Positions 8,387 to 17,104 of a stretch of DNA of 64,000 nt are shown here, one piece after another. The notes below the pieces were generated by a model. It worked only from the letters and a program-made list of their open reading frames with translations, did not search any database and was not told the origin of the DNA. Position numbers and translations under genes: made by a program. The DNA comes from JBJYIN01 sp046237015 (GTDB lineage: Bacteria; Pseudomonadota; Gammaproteobacteria; Enterobacterales; Enterobacteriaceae). The first letter of the stretch is position 1, and the number at the start of each line of letters is the position of its first letter. The stretch is from contig NZ_JBJYIN010000012.1 in assembly GCF_046237015.1 (NCBI RefSeq), positions 1 through 64,000 of the forward strand, read 5' to 3'.

Positions 8387-8749
8387 ATGGCTATATTATC
8401 CCCTTTACTTCAGGATCAAATCACCGTTATTGGAACCAGTCTCATCATTGCGCTGGTGGTCGTACTTTATCTCGCATTCAGAAACACCGTCCAATTACTC
8501 TGGCAAAAATCTACACCGCTGGAAGGCAAAATCATACATCGATACCGGCAACCAGCCCAAAAGTCACTCATGCTAATCGATAATGTTTACGGCTATGTTC
8601 CTCTCCATACTTGGGAAAATGAGCGTTTTATCCTAAACGTGGAGGCTGGCGGGCAACGCTATGAGGTTGAAACGTCTGAAACCGAATACCAAACCTTATC
8701 CATTGGCGATCGCATCACGGTCTATCACCGTCCCGATAACATTCTTTAG
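8387..8749 (+). CDS. Hypothetical single-pass membrane protein
   Basis: A 120-residue protein that I do not recognise. One hydrophobic segment (about residues 13-33, ITVIGTSLIIALVVVLYLAF) should anchor it in the inner membrane with a short N-terminus. The remaining about 85 residues look like a small beta-rich domain ending SIGDRITVYHRP, which resembles the 'oxide/hydroxide-binding loop' style of small OB or SH3-like domains; this is only an impression. It lies alone between gpt and pepD, an interval with no gene in E. coli K-12 as I recall it. ACGGAG (8374-8379) precedes the ATG at normal spacing, supporting translation. Confidence 0.65.
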   Translation: MAILSPLLQDQITVIGTSLIIALVVVLYLAFRNTVQLLWQKSTPLEGKIIHRYRQPAQKSLMLIDNVYGYVPLHTWENERFILNVEAGGQRYEVETSETEYQTLSIGDRITVYHRPDNIL

Positions 8750-8779
8750 TCTCAACGCCTCGAGCGATTTTACTGTTCT

Positions 8780-8809
8780 TTGACAGTCAGAAGTGCCTTT
8801 GGGTATAAG
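8780..8809 (+). promoter_or_regulatory. Candidate pepD promoter
   Basis: TTGACA (8780-8785), an 18-bp spacer and TATAAG (8804-8809) form a good sigma-70 promoter. Transcription would begin near 8816 and leave a leader of about 190 bases before pepD. That leader contains the sequence AGTTTTTCACGTC twice (8842-8854 and 8856-8868). Confidence 0.6.
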
Positions 8810-9004
8810 CCGCATGACAGAATTGCCCTCTCGGCACTTTCAGTTTTTCACGTCTAGTTTTTCACGTCGATTTTTCCTGCCCCTGAAAGAAAGTGATATT
8901 CTCTCTCAACACGCCATATCGGATGGCTACTCGTGATTAACTTTCCACCTGTCACGCCTGAATATCAGATGCAAAGGCAGGTTTGCTGAAAAGGAGACTC
9001 AATA

Positions 9005-10465
9005 ATGTCTGAATTGTCTCAACTTGCCCCACAGCCATTGTGGGACATTTTTGCCAAGATCTGTTCGATTCCCCATCCGTCTTACCATGAAGAAGCGCTG
9101 GCTACGCATATCCTTGAGTGGGCAAAAGAAAAAAATATCCATGCCGAACGCGATCAGGTAGGCAATATTCTGTTGCGCAAAGCCGCCACCGCTGGCATGG
9201 AAAACCGCAAACCCGTTGTATTACAGGCGCATCTGGATATGGTGCCGCAAAAAAACAACGACACCGAACATGATTTCATCCGTGACCCTATTCGTCCCTA
9301 CATCGATGGCGATTGGGTAAAAGCGCGTGGCACCACACTGGGTGCCGACAATGGTATCGGTATGGCTTCTGCGCTGGCCGTTTTGGCAGATAACAGCGTC
9401 AAACACGGCCCGCTGGAAGTGTTACTGACCATGACAGAAGAAGCCGGTATGGATGGCGCCTTTGGCCTGCAACCGAACTGGTTGCAAGGTGAAATTCTGA
9501 TCAATACTGATTCAGAAGAAGAAGGCGAAATCTACATGGGCTGCGCCGGAGGCATTGATTTTATTACCCGTTTGCCTTTGGTACGCGAGGCACTCCCTGC
9601 CGGTTATCAGACATTAAAGTTAACCATAAAAGGCCTAAAGGGCGGCCATTCCGGTGGAGATATTCATCTTGGTCTGGGAAACGCCAACAAACTATTAGCC
9701 CGTTTCCTGTTTGAACAGGCCGATAAGCTGGATCTTCGTATTATTGATCTGAATGGCGGGACATTGCGTAACGCGATCCCCAGAGAATCCTTCACATTGC
9801 TGGCACTGCCAGCCGCTAATGTTGAACAACTAAAAACGCTAAGCCAATCGTACCTGTCAACGCTGAAAAATGAGCTATCTGCCGTTGAAAAAAATCTCAA
9901 CATATTGGTAGAAACCAGCGAAACATCATCACTCGCGTTAACGAAAGATAGCCGTGACCGCCTGCTGGCATTATTGAAATCAACGCCAAACGGCGTAATT
10001 CGTATGAGTGACGCAGTGAAAGGAGTTGTCGAAACATCATTGAATGTCGGCGTCGTCACAACGAATGATCAGGAAGCAGAAATTGTTTGTCTGATCCGCT
10101 CACTGATTGATAGCGGGAAAGACGATGTTGTCAGTACGCTCACCGCATTAGGACAGCTTGCCGGTGCTCATACTGCGCCTAAAGGCGGCTATCCTGGTTG
10201 GCAACCTGACGCCAGTTCGCAAGTCATGCAGTTGGTACGTGAAACTTATCAGAAATTGTTCAACAAAACGCCAAACATTATGGTCATCCATGCGGGTCTG
10301 GAATGCGGTTTATTTAAAAAACCCTATCCAAACATGGATATGGTGTCTATCGGACCTACTATTACGGGGCCACACTCCCCTGATGAGCAAGTTCATATCG
10401 CCAGCGTAGGCCAATATTGGCAATTGCTGACAGCATTGCTGAAAGCCATCCCTGAACGAGCATAG
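9005..10465 (+). CDS. pepD: Cytosol non-specific dipeptidase (aminoacyl-histidine dipeptidase)
   Basis: A 486-residue M20-family metallopeptidase that cleaves dipeptides such as Xaa-His in the cytosol. Zinc-site motifs are visible: QAHLDMVPQ (His76, Asp78), GADNGIG (Asp115) and MTEEAGMDGA (Glu145/Glu146, the general base and a ligand). The lid/dimer domain lies roughly at residues 190-390. AAGGAG precedes the ATG. Length matches E. coli PepD (485). It is monocistronic and ends at a shared hairpin with dinB. Confidence 0.97.
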   Translation: MSELSQLAPQPLWDIFAKICSIPHPSYHEEALATHILEWAKEKNIHAERDQVGNILLRKAATAGMENRKPVVLQAHLDMVPQKNNDTEHDFIRDPIRPYIDGDWVKARGTTLGADNGIGMASALAVLADNSVKHGPLEVLLTMTEEAGMDGAFGLQPNWLQGEILINTDSEEEGEIYMGCAGGIDFITRLPLVREALPAGYQTLKLTIKGLKGGHSGGDIHLGLGNANKLLARFLFEQADKLDLRIIDLNGGTLRNAIPRESFTLLALPAANVEQLKTLSQSYLSTLKNELSAVEKNLNILVETSETSSLALTKDSRDRLLALLKSTPNGVIRMSDAVKGVVETSLNVGVVTTNDQEAEIVCLIRSLIDSGKDDVVSTLTALGQLAGAHTAPKGGYPGWQPDASSQVMQLVRETYQKLFNKTPNIMVIHAGLECGLFKKPYPNMDMVSIGPTITGPHSPDEQVHIASVGQYWQLLTALLKAIPERA

Positions 10466-10479
10466 CCACATTATAAATT

Positions 10480-10505
10480 AAGGGTGGCTTGCCAAAGCCG
10501 CCCTT
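10480..10505. terminator. Bidirectional terminator between pepD and dinB
   Basis: An 11-base stem AAGGGTGGCTT / AAGCCGCCCTT with one G-T mismatch and a four-base loop lies between the convergent ends of pepD and dinB. Only a short T/A-rich tail follows on each side, so it is a moderate intrinsic terminator usable in both directions. Confidence 0.65.
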
Positions 10506-10513
10506 TATATCGA

Positions 10514-11572
10514 TTATTCCCAGTTCAACACAAGCTGCCGCTCAATTTGCGGATCAAGCAGCGTCACATGCAACCCGACCAACCGGACACCGCGAGATTC
10601 TCTCCGATCTGCCCAGGTTTGCTGCGCTAAAGTCATCAGATCCTGTTTATTTAAAACTGGCCACACGTGTTCCTGTGTCGTCTGGCGAAAATCATCAAAT
10701 TTCAGCTTTACGCCTTGTCGGGCAATATGCAGATCAGGTTTGACCCGCGCTAAACGTCGCTCAAGCTCTGGGTAAAGTTGCTCAATCAGCGCCTCACACT
10801 CATGCCAATGGTAGATATCCTTTGCCAGCGTTTTTTCCACACCGACCGACTTACGCAGCCGATCGGGTGAAACCGCGCGTTCATCAATGCCATGACAACG
10901 TTCCCATAAAATACGACCGAATTTGCCAAAACTTTTTAATAATTCGGCCAATTCATAACGGCGCACATCGGCACAGGTCAGCATCCCTTTTTCTTCCAAC
11001 CGTTTCGCAGTGACTTTGCCGACGCCAGGGATCTTTCCCAACGGCAGTTGTAAAATAAAAGGCTCTACCTGATCGGGTGGAATCACATACTGACCATTAG
11101 GCTTATTGAGTTCCGAAGCGACTTTGGCAAGAAACTTGATAGGTGCTACACCAGCCGAAGCAGTCAGATTCAGCTCGTTGAAAATAGCCTGACGAATGTC
11201 TTCTGCGATCAATGTGGCCGAGCCATTGCAATAAAGACTGTCGGTCACATCCAGATAAGCCTCATCCAGAGAGAGAGGTTCAATCAGAGAGGTATAGCGA
11301 GCAAAAATGTCACGGATCTGGAGGGAAACGGCCTTGTAAAGCTCCATTCGGCCAGAGAGCAAAGTCAAATGAGGACAGAGACGTAACGCCGTTGCCGTCG
11401 CCATTGCGCTACGAACACCATAACGTCGCGCCGGATAATTAGCCGTGCTGATGACACCACGACGATCCGCGCTGCCGCCGATCGCCAGCGGAATATCACG
11501 CAGCCGAGGGTTATCGCGCATCTCAATGGCTGCATAGAAACAATCCATATCCACATGAATGATTTTTCGCAT
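10514..11572 (-). CDS. dinB: DNA polymerase IV
   Basis: A 352-residue Y-family translesion polymerase. Catalytic carboxylates Asp8 (HVDMDCFYAA) and Asp103/Glu104 (SLDEAYLD) match E. coli Pol IV numbering. A helix-hairpin-helix follows (KIPGVGKVTAKRLEEKG), then the little-finger domain. The C-terminus RQLVLNWE keeps the beta-clamp-binding QLVL. The frame is open further upstream, but the ATG at 11572 has GGAGGGG next to it and gives the family N-terminus MRKIIHVDMD. A consensus LexA box lies just upstream, so SOS induction is expected. Confidence 0.97.
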   Translation of the reverse strand: MRKIIHVDMDCFYAAIEMRDNPRLRDIPLAIGGSADRRGVISTANYPARRYGVRSAMATATALRLCPHLTLLSGRMELYKAVSLQIRDIFARYTSLIEPLSLDEAYLDVTDSLYCNGSATLIAEDIRQAIFNELNLTASAGVAPIKFLAKVASELNKPNGQYVIPPDQVEPFILQLPLGKIPGVGKVTAKRLEEKGMLTCADVRRYELAELLKSFGKFGRILWERCHGIDERAVSPDRLRKSVGVEKTLAKDIYHWHECEALIEQLYPELERRLARVKPDLHIARQGVKLKFDDFRQTTQEHVWPVLNKQDLMTLAQQTWADRRESRGVRLVGLHVTLLDPQIERQLVLNWE

Positions 11573-11587
11573 ACCCCTCCCCAACGA

Positions 11588-11603
11588 CTGTATAAATATA
11601 CAG
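11588..11603 (-). promoter_or_regulatory. LexA (SOS) box of dinB
   Basis: CTGTATAAATATACAG fits the LexA consensus CTGT-N8-ACAG exactly, with an AT-rich core. It lies 16 bases upstream of the dinB start codon, where repression would block transcription initiation or elongation. Confidence 0.92.
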
Positions 11604-12015
11604 TCAAGTATAGCAATCGGCAAGTGACGAAATAGATCAGACACAACAGGACATTTATTGATCGCACTCTGAGAAAAAATCTCTGGTACGTATTATCGCC
11701 ATGACATTCTCATGAATGCATAACGCATGAGTATTCTTTATCTCTCATTTTGCCGTAAAAAGGGGAATTTAACGGCCTTGATACTTGCTTAAAATGAAGG
11801 CGATGATAATGTAAAACCGTTTTATACCCTTTGCTTTTCAACGTGCGATATTGTCGGCCTCTATTTCACTTCGACTTTCAGGTGCGAGATAGATTGAGTT
11901 ACATTCAGACAGCTATCGAAATGTATTGGTTATAAATCCGCCTAAAGGCGAAGGAATACGGGACGATAATGTTTACACCGTATATAGCACAGCTTTTATT
12001 TCATCAGGATCCATA
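11604..12015. other. Intergenic region between divergent dinB and yafK
   Basis: About 410 bases upstream of yafK and dinB. It must hold the yafK promoter, but I see no convincing -35/-10 pair. Several in-frame codons upstream of yafK (from 11926) lack a ribosome binding site and do not look coding. No repeat or RNA gene was recognised. Confidence 0.4.
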
Positions 12016-12738
12016 ATGCAAAAAATCGCGCTGTCTCTTGCGATGTTGTTTTTTTTGCCTTCGATTGTTGTTACCAGCGCAGCCAGTGGGCCCGCACCGA
12101 TAACAAAAGAATTAAAACAGCAAGTATTAGGTTCTCCGATCTATATCCAGATCTTTAAAGAAGAGAGAGTATTAGAACTTTATGCTCAGGTAAGCGGCGA
12201 ATACCGTTTATTAGACAGCTACCCTATTTGTAAATATTCAGGTGGATTAGGCCCCAAACGCGTTGAAGGGGATTTAAAAAGCCCCGAAGGATTCTATCAG
12301 GTTGATTTACGCCAGCTAAAACCAGACAGCCAGTATTACCGGGCGATTAATATCGGTTTCCCGAACGAGTATGACAAATCACAAGGTTATTCTGGTCGAT
12401 ATCTGATGATTCACGGAGAGTGTGTCTCGGTAGGCTGCTATGCTATGACCAATAATTATATCGATGAAATTTATCGTTATGCAGAACAAGCACTCCGACA
12501 CGGGCAAACGAAAATTGATCTGGCTATTTACCCGTTCCGAATGACGGAACAAAACATGCAGCGCCATCGCAATTCAAACTACTATCATTTTTGGCGCCAA
12601 CTACAGCCAGGCTATGCCTATTTTAATCAGCACTATCAGCCGCCGGCCGTCACGGTATTTAACGGGCAATATGTCGTTAACCCACCGTTGATGACCAGCC
12701 AGCCGCAATCAAATTATACGCTCACCAAAGCAAAATAA
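12016..12738 (+). CDS. dpaA: YkuD-type murein enzyme YafK (DpaA/LdtF)
   Basis: A 240-residue periplasmic protein of the L,D-transpeptidase (YkuD) fold. In E. coli YafK (LdtF/DpaA) is reported to release Braun lipoprotein from peptidoglycan. The active-site block is HGECVSVGCYAM with His133 and Cys141. An N-terminal signal peptide (about 1-23, ending VVTSAAS) is present. The ATG at 12016 follows a GGATCC stretch and gives a proper signal peptide; upstream in-frame codons do not. The 3' end overlaps the convergent yafJ by 30 bases. The arrangement gmhA-yafJ-yafK is conserved in E. coli. Confidence 0.88.
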   Translation: MQKIALSLAMLFFLPSIVVTSAASGPAPITKELKQQVLGSPIYIQIFKEERVLELYAQVSGEYRLLDSYPICKYSGGLGPKRVEGDLKSPEGFYQVDLRQLKPDSQYYRAINIGFPNEYDKSQGYSGRYLMIHGECVSVGCYAMTNNYIDEIYRYAEQALRHGQTKIDLAIYPFRMTEQNMQRHRNSNYYHFWRQLQPGYAYFNQHYQPPAVTVFNGQYVVNPPLMTSQPQSNYTLTKAK

Positions 12739-13476
12739 GACGAACTCTCCTGGCATGATTTGATGCCAGGTTTCGTTTCCAGTCAGTGGCTGTGTTGCCA
12801 GCACCGTCACAATATCGTTCGGCGTTGTCTGTTGCTGAAAATCAATCTCAACATCCTGATCCAATAGCGTTGCTTTACCAAACGGTGCGCGGCGCGTAAT
12901 CCAGTACAGATTGGTAGAACAGTACCCCATAACAAACCGCCCATCCGACAGCAGCATGTTAAACACGCCTTTCTTGCGTAATACATCGGCTTGTTCTGCG
13001 ATGTAGCGAAACACAGCAGGCCAGTTACCTGGTGTACGAGGGTAGCGCTGCGATAATTGATGCAATAGCCAGCAAAAGGCAAATTCGCTATCCGTTTGGC
13101 CGACGGGCCGAAACATACCGGTTTTTAGCGCACGATAGCCTTTCAACTGCCCATTGTGAGCAAACGTCCAGTTTCTGCCCCATAGCTCGCGGGTAAAGGG
13201 ATGCGTATTTTCCAGCGATACCGCGCCCCGATTCGCTTGTCGAATATGCGACACCACCGCACAAGACTTAATAGGATAATCCTGTACCAGTTGGGCAATC
13301 GGCGAGTTATAGCTTGGCTGGGGATCCTTGAAAGTACGACAACCATCCCCTTCATAAAACGTAATTCCCCAGCCATCTCTGTGCGGTCCGGTACGACCAC
13401 CACGTTGAATCAGTCCGGTAAAACTGAAACAGATATCCGTCGGCACATTCGCGCTCATCCCAAGCAGTTCACACAT
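12709..13476 (-). CDS. yafJ: Class II glutamine amidotransferase family protein YafJ
   Basis: A 255-residue protein with an N-terminal nucleophile glutamine amidotransferase domain. Cys2 becomes the N-terminal nucleophile after Met removal (MCELLGMSAN). RGGRTGPHRDGWG and the AHNGQLKG oxyanion-hole region (about residues 110-117) are conserved. The physiological substrate is unknown. The ATG at 13476 has AGGAGAG upstream and exposes Cys2; upstream in-frame codons are disregarded. The gene is 37 bases downstream of gmhA and probably co-transcribed. Its last codons overlap the 3' end of yafK on the opposite strand. Confidence 0.9.
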   Translation of the reverse strand: MCELLGMSANVPTDICFSFTGLIQRGGRTGPHRDGWGITFYEGDGCRTFKDPQPSYNSPIAQLVQDYPIKSCAVVSHIRQANRGAVSLENTHPFTRELWGRNWTFAHNGQLKGYRALKTGMFRPVGQTDSEFAFCWLLHQLSQRYPRTPGNWPAVFRYIAEQADVLRKKGVFNMLLSDGRFVMGYCSTNLYWITRRAPFGKATLLDQDVEIDFQQQTTPNDIVTVLATQPLTGNETWHQIMPGEFVLFCFGERII

Positions 13477-13513
13477 CTTAACTCTCCTACCCTCTCCCGC
13501 GTGCTTGCCGTTC

Positions 13514-14095
13514 TTATTTACCAGCCATTTCTTTTTCAATCAGTTGAATCAGGATATGAATCGCTTTGATATGAATCTCCTGAATGCGATCCGCATAACC
13601 AAAATGAGGAACACGGATTTCAACGTCTGCCGTTCCGGCCATTTTACCGCCGTCTTTCCCCGTCAGCGTAATCACCTTCATACCTTTTGCTTTTGCCGCT
13701 GCAATCGCTTTAATGATATTGCCTGAATTACCCGATGTAGAAATGCCTAAAAGCACATCCCCTTCACGCCCTAGTGATTCAATATAACGAGAAAATACAA
13801 AGTCATAGCCAAAATCGTTACTCACGCAAGAAAGATGGCTGGGATCGGAAATCGCAATAGCAGGATAGCCTGGGCGATTTTCACGGTAGCGCCCGGTCAG
13901 TTCTTCAGCAAAATGCATCGCATCGCAGTGTGACCCGCCGTTACCGCAGGAAATGACTTTTCCTCCCGCCTTGAACGCGTCAGCCAATAATACCGCCGCA
14001 TCTTGAATCGATTGAATATTCTCGTCATCGCTCAAAAAGTTATTCAGCGTTTCTGCTGCTTCTTTCAGTTCATTACGGATTAAGTCCTGATACAT
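13514..14095 (-). CDS. gmhA: Sedoheptulose-7-phosphate isomerase
   Basis: The 193-residue SIS-domain enzyme converts sedoheptulose 7-phosphate to D-glycero-D-manno-heptose 7-phosphate, the first step of the ADP-heptose pathway for the LPS inner core. The SIS motifs ISCGNGGSHCDAMHFAEE (about 52-69) and GISTSGNSGN (about 117-126) are present. Length is within one residue of E. coli GmhA. It heads the gmhA-yafJ pair on the minus strand. Confidence 0.97.
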   Translation of the reverse strand: MYQDLIRNELKEAAETLNNFLSDDENIQSIQDAAVLLADAFKAGGKVISCGNGGSHCDAMHFAEELTGRYRENRPGYPAIAISDPSHLSCVSNDFGYDFVFSRYIESLGREGDVLLGISTSGNSGNIIKAIAAAKAKGMKVITLTGKDGGKMAGTADVEIRVPHFGYADRIQEIHIKAIHILIQLIEKEMAGK

Positions 14096-14269
14096 GGAAT
14101 CCTCTCATTGTGTCCGGTGACATCATTCTATTCTGCCTTGCAGTGTAGCGGATCGCACAAACAGCGAGAAGCAGACAATCACACGATCGACAGGATCGCT
14201 GACGACAATCAGAAAACCGGGAACGGTAGTCAGGTTTGTGAGTCAAGTTGTAATTATGATGTAAATGAA

Positions 14270-14298
14270 TTGATAAAAATAATCAAATGCACTACAAC
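14270..14298 (+). promoter_or_regulatory. Candidate fadE promoter
   Basis: TTGATA (14270-14275), a 17-bp spacer and TACAAC (14293-14298) lie just upstream of the FadR-like operator. The -10 is imperfect. If used, the fadE leader would be about 270 bases and would include the MITE. Confidence 0.35.
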
Positions 14299-14309
14299 AA
14301 ATAAAGACA

Positions 14310-14326
14310 AACAGGTCAGACCTCTT
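14310..14326 (+). promoter_or_regulatory. FadR operator upstream of fadE
   Basis: AACAGGTCAGACCTCTT closely fits the FadR consensus (AACTGGTCNGACCNGTT type, core GGTCNGACC intact). FadR represses beta-oxidation genes until long-chain acyl-CoA releases it, and fadE is a known target in E. coli. Confidence 0.7.
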
Positions 14327-14401
14327 ACAACTTAATGCCTCTTTCCCGCGCCATTTTCATGCGACAAAAGCGAATAAGGTTGCGAGGTAAATATCCATTA
14401 A

Positions 14402-14546
14402 GAGCCTATCCCAGTAGGCGTGATTGGTGCAGCCAGTTTGGACACGGACAGCGCGGAGAAACCGGAGCGTACACGTAGTACGTGAGGATTTCGAGCACTG
14501 CCCAGGTTCAAAATGGCAAATAAAATAGCCCTAATGGGATAGGCTC
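14402..14546. mobile_element. 145-bp MITE between fadE operator and gene
   Basis: Terminal inverted repeats GAGCCTATCCCAGTAGG and GAGCCTATCCCATTAGG (16 of 17 identical) bound a 145-bp non-coding element. A TAA target duplication is visible on both sides (14399-14401 and 14547-14549). It carries no ORF and is therefore a non-autonomous miniature element. The TIRs and the three-base duplication resemble IS5-family (IS427-type) elements; that assignment is from memory. An internal ACGTA-TACGT palindrome is present. Confidence 0.8.
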
Positions 14547-14575
14547 TAAGTCGATGACAACACTGGAGACATACT

Positions 14576-17029
14576 ATGGTTGCTGTCAGTATTCTTCTCT
14601 TCCTGATTATTATTGGCGCTCTGTTTTATCACCGCATCAGTCTGCTTATTAGCAGTGCGGTACTCGTTACCTATTTTGCTGCTATGTCAGCCATGCAGCT
14701 ATGGTCCGTCTGGCTGTTGATCCCCTTAGCCATCGTGCTGATTCCTTTTAATATTCAGATAATTCGCCGTCAGTTTTTTTCCACCCCAGCCCTGCAGCTA
14801 TTCCAGAAGGTCATGCCACCGATGTCCAATACGGAAAAAGAAGCCATTGACGCAGGTACAACCTGGTGGGAAGGCGATCTTTTTCGTGGTTCTCCAGACT
14901 GGAAAAAGCTACACCGTTATCCATCGCCACGTCTGACAGCCGAAGAACAAGCCTTTATTGACGGTCCGGTGGAAGAAGCCTGCCGTATGGCGAACGACTT
15001 TGAGATCACCCACGAGCGTGCCGATCTACCGCCAGAACTATGGGAATTTCTCAAACAGCATCGTTTCTTCGCCATGATCATTAAAAAACAGTACGGTGGT
15101 CTGGAGTTTTCCGCATATGCACAGGCGCAGGTTCTGCAAAAACTGGCAGGTGTTTCCAGCATTCTGGCGATCACTGTCGGCGTTCCAAATTCATTAGGCC
15201 CAGGAGAGTTGTTACAACACTACGGCACCGATGAACAAAAAGATCACTATTTGCCTCGCCTCGCATGCGGTCAGGAAATTCCCTGCTTTGCGCTAACCAG
15301 TCCTGAAGCCGGATCGGATGCGGGTTCCATTCCAGATACAGGGGTTATCTGCTACGGCCACTGGCAGGGTGAGCAGGTTATCGGTATGCGACTCACCTGG
15401 AATAAACGCTATATCACGCTGGCACCGGTCGCGACGGTTCTCGGACTCGCCTTTAAACTCTATGATCCTGACCATCTTCTGGGTGACACCGAGGATATAG
15501 GGATTACCTGTGCACTCATTCCAACCCATACCGAAGGCGTACAGATTGGTCGCCGTCATTTTCCCTTGAATATCCCATTCCAGAATGGGCCAACACAGGG
15601 CGAGAATATTTTTGTCCCTCTGGATTACATTATCGGTGGGCCGAAAATGGCCGGACAAGGCTGGCGCATGCTGATGGAATGCCTGTCAGTCGGTCGAGGT
15701 ATTACTCTGCCTTCCAACTCCACTGGGGGCCTGAAATCAATCGCCCTCGGCATCGGCGCGTATGCTTATATTCGTCGCCAGTTCAAAATCTCCATCGGTA
15801 AAATGGAAGGCATTGAAGAACCACTGGCTCGTATCGCGGGTAATGCCTACGTCATGGATGCAGCATCCACGCTGATCACCAGTGGCATCATGCTGGGTGA
15901 AAAACCCGCGGTATTGTCCGCTATTGTCAAATACCACTGTACCCACCGCGGTCAAAGGGCGGTATTGGATGCAATGGATATCGCCGGCGGTAAAGGCATC
16001 TGCCTCGGCCCTTCCAACTTCCTTGCTCGCAGCTATCAAGGATCGCCCATTGCCATTACCGTTGAGGGCGCAAACATTCTGACACGCAGTATGATCATCT
16101 TCGGTCAGGGTGCTATCCGCTGTCATCCGTATGTTCTGGAAGAGATGGCGGCTACGCAAGACAACGATATTGCCCGCTTTGATCGTGCGTTATTCGGTCA
16201 TATTGGGCATGTCGGCAGCAACAACGTTCGTAGTTTCTGGCTGGGAATCACTCATGCCCGTCTGAGTCATAGCCCAGTCAATGACGAAACTCGCCGTTAT
16301 TATCAGCAACTGAACCGACTTAGCGCGAATCTTGCCTTGCTGGCTGATATATCGATGGCGACACTGGGTGGCAGCCTGAAACGCCGGGAACGGATTTCAG
16401 CCCGTCTGGGAGACATTCTGAGCCAGCTCTATCTGGCTTCAGCGACGTTAAAACGTTATGACGATGAAGGACGACAGAAAGCAGACTTGCCGCTGGTACA
16501 TTGGGGAGTGCAGGATAGCCTTCATCAGGCAGAACAGGCGATCGCTGAGCTGTTACGTAACTTTCCGAACCGTATCATTGCGAGCTTGCTGAGATTTATT
16601 ATCTTCCCTCTGGGCCGCAGCAACGATATGCCATCCGATCATCTGGATCATGAGGTGGCGAAGCTATTGCAGACTCCCTCAGCAACGCGTAGTCGTCTGG
16701 GACGCGGACAATATCTCGTCGCCAGTGAACATAACCCGGTAGGTCTGTTAGAAGAGGCATTGAGGGATATTCTGGCGGCCGAACCTATTTATCAACGCTT
16801 ATCCAAAGCCAGTGGAAAGCACCTGCCATTTATGAGGTTAGATCAGTTGGCGGAACAAGCGCAGGCAGAAGGCAAAATCACGGCGGAAGAAGCTAGCATT
16901 CTGATCAAAGCCGAAGCTAGCCGATTACGGTCAATCAATGTTGACGATTTCGAGCCAGACACCTTAGCCGCCGATCATCGCCAACCGACGTCCTCCCCAC
17001 GGCAGGAGAGAAAAACAGAAGCGGCATAA
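14576..17029 (+). CDS. fadE: Acyl-CoA dehydrogenase FadE
   Basis: The 817-residue FAD-dependent enzyme performs the first oxidation of fatty acid beta-oxidation. The N-terminus has two hydrophobic stretches (about 1-60, beginning MVAVSILLFLIIIGALF), so it should be membrane-associated. The acyl-CoA dehydrogenase core runs from about residue 100 to 520 (CFALTSPEAGSDAGS, VEGANILTRS), followed by a long C-terminal domain typical of FadE. E. coli FadE is 814 residues. CTGGAG precedes the ATG. A FadR-like operator lies upstream, separated from the gene by a MITE. Confidence 0.96.
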   Translation: MVAVSILLFLIIIGALFYHRISLLISSAVLVTYFAAMSAMQLWSVWLLIPLAIVLIPFNIQIIRRQFFSTPALQLFQKVMPPMSNTEKEAIDAGTTWWEGDLFRGSPDWKKLHRYPSPRLTAEEQAFIDGPVEEACRMANDFEITHERADLPPELWEFLKQHRFFAMIIKKQYGGLEFSAYAQAQVLQKLAGVSSILAITVGVPNSLGPGELLQHYGTDEQKDHYLPRLACGQEIPCFALTSPEAGSDAGSIPDTGVICYGHWQGEQVIGMRLTWNKRYITLAPVATVLGLAFKLYDPDHLLGDTEDIGITCALIPTHTEGVQIGRRHFPLNIPFQNGPTQGENIFVPLDYIIGGPKMAGQGWRMLMECLSVGRGITLPSNSTGGLKSIALGIGAYAYIRRQFKISIGKMEGIEEPLARIAGNAYVMDAASTLITSGIMLGEKPAVLSAIVKYHCTHRGQRAVLDAMDIAGGKGICLGPSNFLARSYQGSPIAITVEGANILTRSMIIFGQGAIRCHPYVLEEMAATQDNDIARFDRALFGHIGHVGSNNVRSFWLGITHARLSHSPVNDETRRYYQQLNRLSANLALLADISMATLGGSLKRRERISARLGDILSQLYLASATLKRYDDEGRQKADLPLVHWGVQDSLHQAEQAIAELLRNFPNRIIASLLRFIIFPLGRSNDMPSDHLDHEVAKLLQTPSATRSRLGRGQYLVASEHNPVGLLEEALRDILAAEPIYQRLSKASGKHLPFMRLDQLAEQAQAEGKITAEEASILIKAEASRLRSINVDDFEPDTLAADHRQPTSSPRQERKTEAA

Positions 17030-17031
17030 GC

Positions 17032-17068
17032 GATATCCCCTTTCGGCAGAAAACCCAAAGGGGATATC
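17032..17068 (+). terminator. Hairpin downstream of fadE
   Basis: A perfect 12-base stem GATATCCCCTTT / AAAGGGGATATC flanks a 13-base loop immediately after the fadE stop. No T-run follows, so it may be a weak terminator or a 3'-end stabiliser. Confidence 0.45.
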
Positions 17069-17104
17069 ATCTCGCCACGATGACCACATTTTTATCTCGC
17101 GGGC

